A DNA stretch of 64,000 nt from Corylus avellana (Eukaryota; Streptophyta; Magnoliopsida; Fagales; Betulaceae): contig NC_081545.1 in assembly GCF_901000735.1 (NCBI RefSeq), positions 11,331,973 to 11,395,972 of the forward strand, in the 5' to 3' direction. The position numbers and the translations under genes were made by a program. The notes beneath the pieces were generated by a model, which made no database searches, had not been told where the DNA came from, and was given only the letters and a program-made list of their open reading frames with translations. Positions 56,617 through 64,000 of this stretch are shown here, one piece after another (position 1 is the stretch's first letter; every line of letters begins with the position of its first letter).

Positions 56617-58500
56617 TAACATCTCCAGCCCGTTAAGGCTGAGTTTGCCACTTTTCTTCTTCTACAACAAAAGCTTTTGCAAAGATCTATAAGGTCTATC
56701 AGAGTAATTGATTTTAAAAGATACGATAAATGTATAAAACATTATTCAAGAGATTTTATTACAAACGAAATTAGAAAACATTAAACTTTAGTTGCGGAAC
56801 ATCATATTATTACAATAACTGATATAAAAAGACTTTGAAAGTTAATAATTATTCCCGCCCCCATTCCGGCCTCTATTCCAGCGTCCTTTCTACCTGAAAA
56901 CAAGAAATAAAACTGAATGAGCCCAAAGGGGGCCCAGCAAGTAAAATCCACAACCATAAATAGTTTTACTCCTTGTTCTCAGTTTTGAAAATCGTTTTCA
57001 CAAATAAATATATATCCAGCCATAATAATACATGTATGTACGGTTGCATCTCCCGTAGCATATACGTACTATTACATCTTGTAATAGATCATCGTCATAA
57101 ATCATCTTTATAAATCATCATAGTATATCATCGTTGTAAATTATCATAGTATATTATCGTTGAAATTATATTATCATTTTCTCATATTAGGGCCCATGTA
57201 CACAATTACTCCTGTGTACGAGGGTTGCGGGTCCTTGTGACCATGCCACTGAACTGTGGCCTCAGCCATGTCCGACCGTCAATTAACTCTTTTCTTGGTG
57301 CACTCAACGGTTATGTTGATGGAATACCACCTTCTGGCATAGCCTCCTTCAGTGGTTTCGCCTCCATCCGAGTATCGGTACCAAACTCCTCTCATCCTTA
57401 CTTATCTTGGGGCCAAAAATACTCTCCTCCATACATGTGCCCTCATTTCATAAACATTTAACTCATTTCTTGTACTTTTCTTTGTACTTATTTTGATGCA
57501 TCTTAGGGTAACATGTAGGAGGGTTTATCATCATTCTTCTTTCTTATAATCATCATCATTTCTCAAAATGGAAACTTTTCCAAATATAAACTTCTTGTAC
57601 TTAGAAAGCGTTTAAAGAAACAGAAACTTTCTAAATAATTCTTTTAGAAATCCTTCATGCATGCAACATATCTCCATGACGGTAAATAAAATAATCATTT
57701 ACAGTTTGATACAAGAATGAATAAATAGCATGACATGAAGTAATTTTAGAAGGGGTAGTGAATTTACTTACTTCTACACTGAAGCTAGAAAGTGGTCTGA
57801 AGGATCTAGTTGCTCCGATCTTACTAACACTACTAGTAAATCTTTTGAAACTAATTTCTCAAGTCCGTTCTCTCCCGTGTTCTTTCTTTCTTGCAACGCT
57901 TTGTCTCGCCCTTTCTCTCTCTGTTTCGTGTAAACACTTTCAGAAAGAAAAAAGACCGAGTAAAAAACGAAAGAAGGAAGAATATGTGAAAGAGAAGGGA
58001 GAGGAGTGGTGAAATTTGTAAAGGGGAAGAGTTCTATTTATAGGAAAAACCAAATACTATTCTACCTTCCATTATACTATTCCATCTACCAACACTATTA
58101 TACCTACATTTATCCATCTACAATTCTACCTTCATTTTACTATTTCATCTACCAATACTATTATACCTACATTTATCCATCTACAATTCTACCCTCATTT
58201 TACTATTTCATCTACCAACACTATTATACCTACTTTTACCCATCTACAATTCTACCATCCTTCTACCAATACTATTATACCTACCATTGACTATTCTACC
58301 TTCCCTTACTATTCTAGCTACCAATACAATTCTTCTTACCATTTACTATCATATTATTTCACAAATTACCATTCTCTAATTATCACTCTCTATAACACCT
58401 TAAGTTTCCCAAAAATCATTGGCTAAAATTGATTTTAAAATAACATCATCATCAAAATAATCTATAACTTTGAAAATTGGGGGGCGCTATAGCGCGCTCG
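56617..58500. other. Possible non-coding LTR-type element
   Basis: The segment starts TGTAACATCTCC, an LTR-like opening, and has an AGCCCAAAGGGGGCCCAGCA block, poorly AT-rich text at 57180-57440 and a microsatellite-like end. It ends near a perfect palindrome GCGCTATAGCGC (58484-58495). No PBS, polypurine tract or protein motif was confirmed. Frames in it match nothing recognised. Confidence 0.3.
58066..58325 (+). repeat. 63-bp tandem repeat, about 3.5 units
   Basis: Each unit contains ACTATTATACCTACATTTAT, CCATCTACAATTCTACC and TTCATTTTACTATTTCATCT. The 63-bp unit equals 21 codons, so one frame stays open with the repeated peptide PSTILPSFYYFIYQ. Real translation is doubtful. Confidence 0.8.
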
Positions 58501-58925
58501 GAACTTAACACAAACCACCAAAGCTCAAATGCAATAAAATCATGACCATTAATTTAATCTAATGGTCAAGATTATCTGTCTGTTGAGATGTGATGGTCAG
58601 ATTTTAATGATCATTAAAGTAATAATTTATTACTATTAGAATAACAATTTATTTTTTTCTCTTTTGCTAGAATAGAAAATTAAAAGGTGTTTAAGTTTGG
58701 TTTCGTTTATGCAAAACGTAACCAAACAACATAGGTTTTTCTTCGATGCATTGTATTCTAGAGTAATATTTACTGCAACTCTTTGCATATATACCAGTCT
58801 ATCAGAATCTAATGGGGGCAAATAATTTCTTAAAAAGAAAGTGACACAATAATGCACCTTAAAAGCTTTTTTTTTTTCTTTTTTTGGCTAATAATAGCTG
58901 GTGTGCGATCTTCAGGATGGTGGAG
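58501..58925. other. Intergenic
   Basis: No gene seen. Confidence 0.4.
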
Positions 58926-59420
58926 GTATAGGTGTTGGAAGGACGTTCCTCAGATCACAAACCTATCCTTGTGCGGCTTGACAGTGGGGTAGTTACACGG
59001 GTGGGGTATAATAGAAGATTTAAAGTTGAAGCTTCTTGGATGGTGGATGATGAGTATGATCAAACAGTAAGTGATGCTTGGGAGGAAGGTGGGTTGGGGG
59101 GTTCCAAGTTGCAAGAGGTTCGCCAAAAACTTGCTAATTGCCAATCGGGACTTACCAGGTGGAGTGCACGAAAATTTGGGAATGTTGAACGGGTTCTGAA
59201 AGAAAAAACTAAACGTCTGGAGATATTACAAAAGGAGGAGGATCCGAATAATTGGAAGGCAATCAAACGGCTACAATATGAGATTGATTTTATTATGAAA
59301 CAGGAGGATCTTCGATGGAAACAGTAGGCAAAACAAAATTGGTACCAGGTGGGGGATCAAAACACACATTTTTTCATGCATGGGCGAATCATAGGAGAAA
59401 AGTCAAAACTATCAAGCGAG
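58926..59420 (+). pseudogene. LINE ORF2 fragment (endonuclease end and pre-RT linker)
   Basis: The frame reads LEGRSSDHKPILVRL (catalytic SDH of the endonuclease), FKVEASWMVDDEYDQTVSDA, SARKFGNVERVLKEKTKRL and QEDLRWKQ, a TAG, then AKQNWYQVGDQNTHFF in disturbed frames. It aligns in order with 22490-22910 of the plus-strand LINE. RT and all later domains are missing, so this is an isolated internal piece. Confidence 0.85.
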
Positions 59421-61169
59421 TAAAATATCACATTCTTTCCTGCACCCAAATATATTCACTAAGGAGCAGCTTAGCATATTAACCTTTTCTTCAACAATTC
59501 CACATATGAATAAAACCACATATAATTTTTGTAAGAGATATGATTAATGGGGTCAAAAATTAAAACTTTTTCTTGCACTACATCATACGTGTATAGTACC
59601 AGCATCATATGGTAAACATGAGATTATAATATTAGTTTTGCTTTTTGGGTAATCAGGTTGACATAAATCTACTGCAACTTGAACAGAAAAATATTAAAGA
59701 TATTTTTGAAAAGAATAAATAATTTTTACCGAAAGTAAATCAAATATGAAAATCTCATATTTTTTGGAATCCTATTAAATTCCTAATTATAATTAAACGT
59801 GGGAATAATCACATTTCTGGAAATCTAAATTCTTAGGCATCACAATCTAAACTATGCTCATTTTTTAGAAAAATAATTTCAAATATTTTCTAACAAAAAT
59901 ATTTTCCGTCCAAAGAAACAGGATATACCTCTCTACCACAGAACCTCATGTCTTTGATATACATGAAAATATCAAATTACATGGGACAAAGTTTGTACTT
60001 CCATTGGTGCATGTTGAGATCACTGTGGTAATGAGGGGCCATTGATGTAGTTGCTGAAAGCTAGACCCAACTTGCATGTGGAGTAGATAGAGCTAGCTTC
60101 CTATTTCAGGTCTTGCTTTACCATTGACATAATCTGTCGGTCCACTTACATAAAAAGGTTGCCATCTTTTCTTTTCTGCCCAAATGTGAACTGTACCTTC
60201 ATAAAAAGTTTTACTGCAAATGGCTATTTCTGATTTGAAGGAAATATTATTCAACCTATTTAAAATAGTGTCAAGTGTTTATAAACATTTAAAATACACA
60301 TTAAATTTTTAAGGTCATTAATAACAGTTTACTAACTTAAACTAAAGTTTTAAATATTTATAGACACTATTATTTTAAATGGGTTGAAAGATATTGCTTC
60401 CAGAGTGATTTGAAAGAAATTTTTGTCCATATAAAAAATTTGGTAATTTTAAATTAGTTATCAAATTTTTAGGGACGATTTTTGAGTTGTCGTTGTTAAG
60501 GATATAAATATTTAGTAATAAATATTAATTTGAATTTCTTAAATCAATGGATTTAGATAATATTTGTTAACCTTCTTTTAGAGAATATATTTGTATTTAA
60601 AACATTTCAAATCACATATTTAGAACTGTTTACTCAAATTATACATTAAAGAAATATGTAATCTATAACACTTTAAGGTAAGCCATAGATATTTATTTTG
60701 AAGATAATTCGGATTCCATTTCAAAAACGTGTAAATATTTATGAAGTATATTGAAGCATTGTTCCCTACCCCATTTCAAATGACAAAAAACTAGCTGACA
60801 GCATGACTTTGTACGGATCTTAGATATTGATGAAGTAAATTTTAACCTTGAGAAAGTGGTACATTCTTGAGACATTTTTGTCACTTGTCATGTCACTGAG
60901 CTGAGTTAATTTAGGAGAAGTCGATGCATGGCTACAAATGCCTACATGTACCTAAATTTGTCTACATCTTTATTTCACTTTAATTTTGTTTGGGAGAGAA
61001 AATACCTAAATTTGTAAAACCATGTATTGTATAAGGTATTGTTATTTGCCCACCTAACTTGATTTCCATTAAACCTATGATAGCATTGGAATTCAAATTT
61101 TAGGACCACGTTTGAGCTAAACTTTTACAAATCTAATCAGTCAATCTGATTCATTTGTTCGTAGAGCTA
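59421..61169. other. Intergenic, no gene seen
   Basis: AT-rich. A short inverted pair (TATTTAAAATAGTGTC and GACACTATTATTTTAAAT) lies at about 60257-60272 and 60362-60380. Confidence 0.45.
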
Positions 61170-61510
61170 TGGAAAGGGCATAACTATCAGTAAGCCTGAA
61201 GAAAGGAATCGTCTAGCAGGACAGGCTAAGAAATTAACCAGCTGTCTTTAATAGCTATTGAATCGGCGGCACACTAGGAAAATTTCGACGAGTCAAGACA
61301 CAAGCGTATCGTTTGGCGAAGTAGCTTCTTGCAAGAGATTAGAGCACCTACCAGCTCACCTAACGGCCTCAGCACCCCACTCTAGAGTACGGCTCTCAAA
61401 AACTACGCTAATTCACATACGACTTGTGCATCCCCTCACGTACTTACCTCCCCTGCTACCCCCTCCTAGGCTTAGGGCACTAGGAAACCTCCACGTCACG
61501 CCTTAAACAC
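61170..61510. other. Island of unlike composition, origin unknown
   Basis: About 340 bp of balanced base composition between AT-rich flanks, lacking poly-A and poly-T runs. A plus-strand frame (61258-61506) is open but matches no family recognised. An organellar insertion is one possibility, not shown. Confidence 0.3.
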
Positions 61511-62109
61511 CAACACCACCCCCAAAGAAATGGAAAATAAGGGGCCTATAAAATGGAATACTTGGTATTCAGGGTGGTATTCCTTTCTTACTCACCCCCG
61601 GCCACCCTCTAACATCTTCTTCTTTCTTTGCAACTCTTCCTTAGTTAGGTGGTGTGTGGCCTTTGTATCTACAAGCTATTTCCTCGGTCGGAGAAATTTT
61701 TGGAACATTTCTAATAGGATAAATGGTCAATGCTAAAGAAAAAAAAAATTGTAAACATTTTTAAGATATGAATCTATTTGTTCACTTATGAAAAAAAACT
61801 TGCAACATCTCAGTTTAAATTCAAAATTAAGAAAAAAAAATGGGAGTCTTAATCTAAAAGAAAATTGCCTTGAGAAATGGCAAATGTGATCATTGGTCAA
61901 ACTTCTAGGTATGTCCACGTATGATGGGTGCGTTACATTGCTAGGCTTCCCAAATATTTATAAAAAAAAATACGCTTTGCCTCACCGAACTCCTACTACT
62001 TTTTTTTTTTATTTACGTCACAAAATTAACTTAAATAAATGACATTTGTATACATCATGAAAAAAGTCGTTCCGTAAACATTAGAGGTAAAATTTATAGA
62101 AAATTAGTC

Positions 62110-62143
<34 letters not shown>

Positions 62144-62235
62144 CATTTTCAGTCTGTATTCTCAAAATACCCTTAGTTTTACTTTTGAAATATCATTATA
62201 ATTAAACTCCCATTATCACTAAAACATAAAAACAA

Positions 62236-62267
<32 letters not shown>

Positions 62268-64000
62268 AAAAAAAAAAAAATTCCGTGACAGCCATTTTTG
62301 AATTTGGGAGGGAGGGGTCATTTTATTCTAGGCCATATGGATATATCAAGGGACCATGAAACGAACATTTTGCAAATTGACTCTTTTGTTCGTACTAAAA
62401 AGGACATAAATCATGAATGGTCCTGTTGGAGATGGACGTACCACGTCACAAATGGGGCCCTCAAAACGGCAATAATTGTTGTTGCTGGTAATTATGTTCG
62501 AAGTCGGAATCCATATTTCTCAATCAATCGGGTCAATTCCAAAGCGGTCCCCCCACCCGTCACCACAATCCAAACCCCTCTTACCCCTCACCTGGCCCAC
62601 CAACCTCTTCAATAATTCAACCTCTCATCTCAACTCACTTTCCATTTCTGGACCGTATTTCAGTAATTATATTTATATTAATATAAATATGTATCTCTCC
62701 TTTTCTTTCATTAACCTTTAAAAAAAAAAAAAAAAAAAAAAATCTGAATGCATAAATTTCAGTATGATGATATTATGTAGTAAAAAATTAGATTTGAGGT
62801 TTTAGTTGATAATTATAGAGTATGGACCAGAGGGTTAACAATTTTTTACATAACTTGCAAATTTGACACAAATTCAACACGAAATTAATTAGTGGGTTAC
62901 GATTTTGTGTAATCAGATTTGGTGTCAACCCGAATTAATCCGTTTAATAACGAGTCAATCCCACGTCAACTCACTTAACCCATGAGTGACCTGTTATAAA
63001 TTAAATTAGATTTTTTTAACAATTGAAAAACAAAGTCCTAAAAGGCTAAAATTCTTATAAATTTTTTAAAAAAATAATAATAATAATAATAAATTTGCAT
63101 TTAAATTTATATCCGAGTCGAAACAGTTCATGTTTGGATAAATCCAACACGACTTGTTCATTAATTGGGTTATGGGGGTCTGGCTGAATCAATTCAACAC
63201 GATTTGTTTATTAAATAGATTATGCGGCTCATGTTGTGTCACCGGTTAAATGAATCATATTAAGATTAAAGGATTTGATCCATTAAATTAAATATATCAT
63301 GTTGAAATTTACCTCTAACAATTTAACTAGTAAGTCGACCTACCACAAATTCTACAAATTGCAGCATATTTGAAAAGTCTCCACCATTTTGAGTTGGCTA
63401 CGTGGGACCTATTAATGTTTCTTTAATCGTACAGGCACTACATATATATATATTCACATGCATTACATGAAATCATAATATACGAAAATCTCTTATGATT
63501 AAGTAAAAGTTATATATGAAGAAGGGCCGGGGTTGGCTTCTTCCACTATAAAATTGTCTCATTTGAGGTGAATATATCTCATGCAAAAACGTAGGGGGAT
63601 GCATCAAAATTTGAAGCGACAGATCAACTGTGATTGTGATTTAGACTTAGAATAATGATCTTAAATGATTAAGTTTACTATTTTCCATCTACTTCCGGGA
63701 AAAAAATGACAGTAAATTCAAGTCATGTGGACTGAATTCTTGGGAAATATAGGTTCCATGCTGCAATGATTAGTACATTTTTTTTATATATATATATTTT
63801 TTTTGAATGAATACTTCATGATCTTACTTGTTCCATCAAGTTGAATCTCCAACAGGACCAAATAATAGAACAGGGGCCTTGTCTGTCTGTAACAGAAAAT
63901 GATATTTTAAGAACAAGGTGGAAAGCAGCTGAAGATATGTGGTGGAGAAGAACATTTTTGTCTTTCATGCAAGTTTTTTCTGAATGTGTTTGTGGTAACA
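61511..64000. other. Intergenic to window end, no gene seen
   Basis: There is a (TTA)n run at 62236-62265. The stretch 62290-62640 is less AT-rich, with CACGTCAC near 62442 and a CT-rich end, and could be regulatory DNA, but no gene start follows within the window. The stretch 62860-63300 has text such as AACCCATGAGTGACC, typical of dispersed plant repeats. Confidence 0.4.

Noticed and set aside
57225..57461. 78-codon plus-strand frame in the 56.6-58.5 kb repeat-like block
   Set aside because: No recognised domain or signal, and the surrounding block looks like non-coding repeat DNA.
58006..58290. Tyr-rich 94-codon frame as a secreted repeat protein
   Set aside because: It lacks a signal peptide, lies in a tandem array, and no gene structure surrounds it; kept only as a repeat.

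Overview
This window looks like nuclear DNA of a eudicot plant, probably a woody one. It is AT-rich, carries two multi-exon plant genes with normal introns, and is packed with plant transposon families (L1-type LINEs with RNase H tails, Ty1/copia, TRIM, CACTA, MITEs, tRNA-like SINEs). The species cannot be named from the sequence. Only two host genes can be supported in 64 kb, both on the minus strand: an E6-like secreted protein gene (1513-2487, two exons, 260 aa) and a GOLDEN2-LIKE (GLK) transcription factor gene (38660-41944, six exons, 428 aa). Nothing links them functionally; they are neighbours separated by about 36 kb of mobile DNA. Layout: 0.3-0.9 kb is a MITE-like element with an 11-bp minisatellite core. 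The E6-like gene follows. Two inverted-repeat elements lie at 2.8-4.1 kb, the second with a clear target-site duplication. From 5.2 to 31.6 kb runs a tower of nested transposons: (i) a minus-strand LINE, 5251-11727, bracketed by a 14-bp duplication and interrupted by host DNA carrying a broken leucine-rich-repeat receptor kinase start; (ii) a minus-strand Ty1/copia element, 12758-18608, with two LTRs, primer-binding site, polypurine tract and 5-bp duplication, itself hit by a complete 516-bp TRIM (15430-15945); (iii) a CACTA-like element, about 18895-28089, with arrays of TGACGTGGCA-type motifs near both ends, into which a plus-strand LINE (20162-25942) inserted with an 11-bp duplication; (iv) a dispersed repeat present twice (split by the copia element, and at 28.3 kb); (v) a non-autonomous LTR element ending at 31646. 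Between 32 and 38 kb lie an inverted-repeat MITE, a copia 3' remnant and a foldback element with GC-rich palindromes. Around the GLK gene and rightward to 50 kb come three related SINE copies, a second foldback of the same type, a short LINE-like retroelement with a 12-bp duplication, and a LINE RNase H fragment. The right third (50-64 kb) holds only repeats: tandem repeats with units of about 90, 130 and 63 bp, a second copy of the 11-bp minisatellite MITE, a LINE fragment, and an island at 61.2-61.5 kb of unlike composition. No rRNA, tRNA gene or CRISPR array was found. All coding transposon genes seen here are broken by stops or frameshifts, so none appears autonomous. Stated TE boundaries come from duplications, TG..CA ends and PBS/PPT placement read directly; family names come from protein motifs; insertion order is inferred from nesting.
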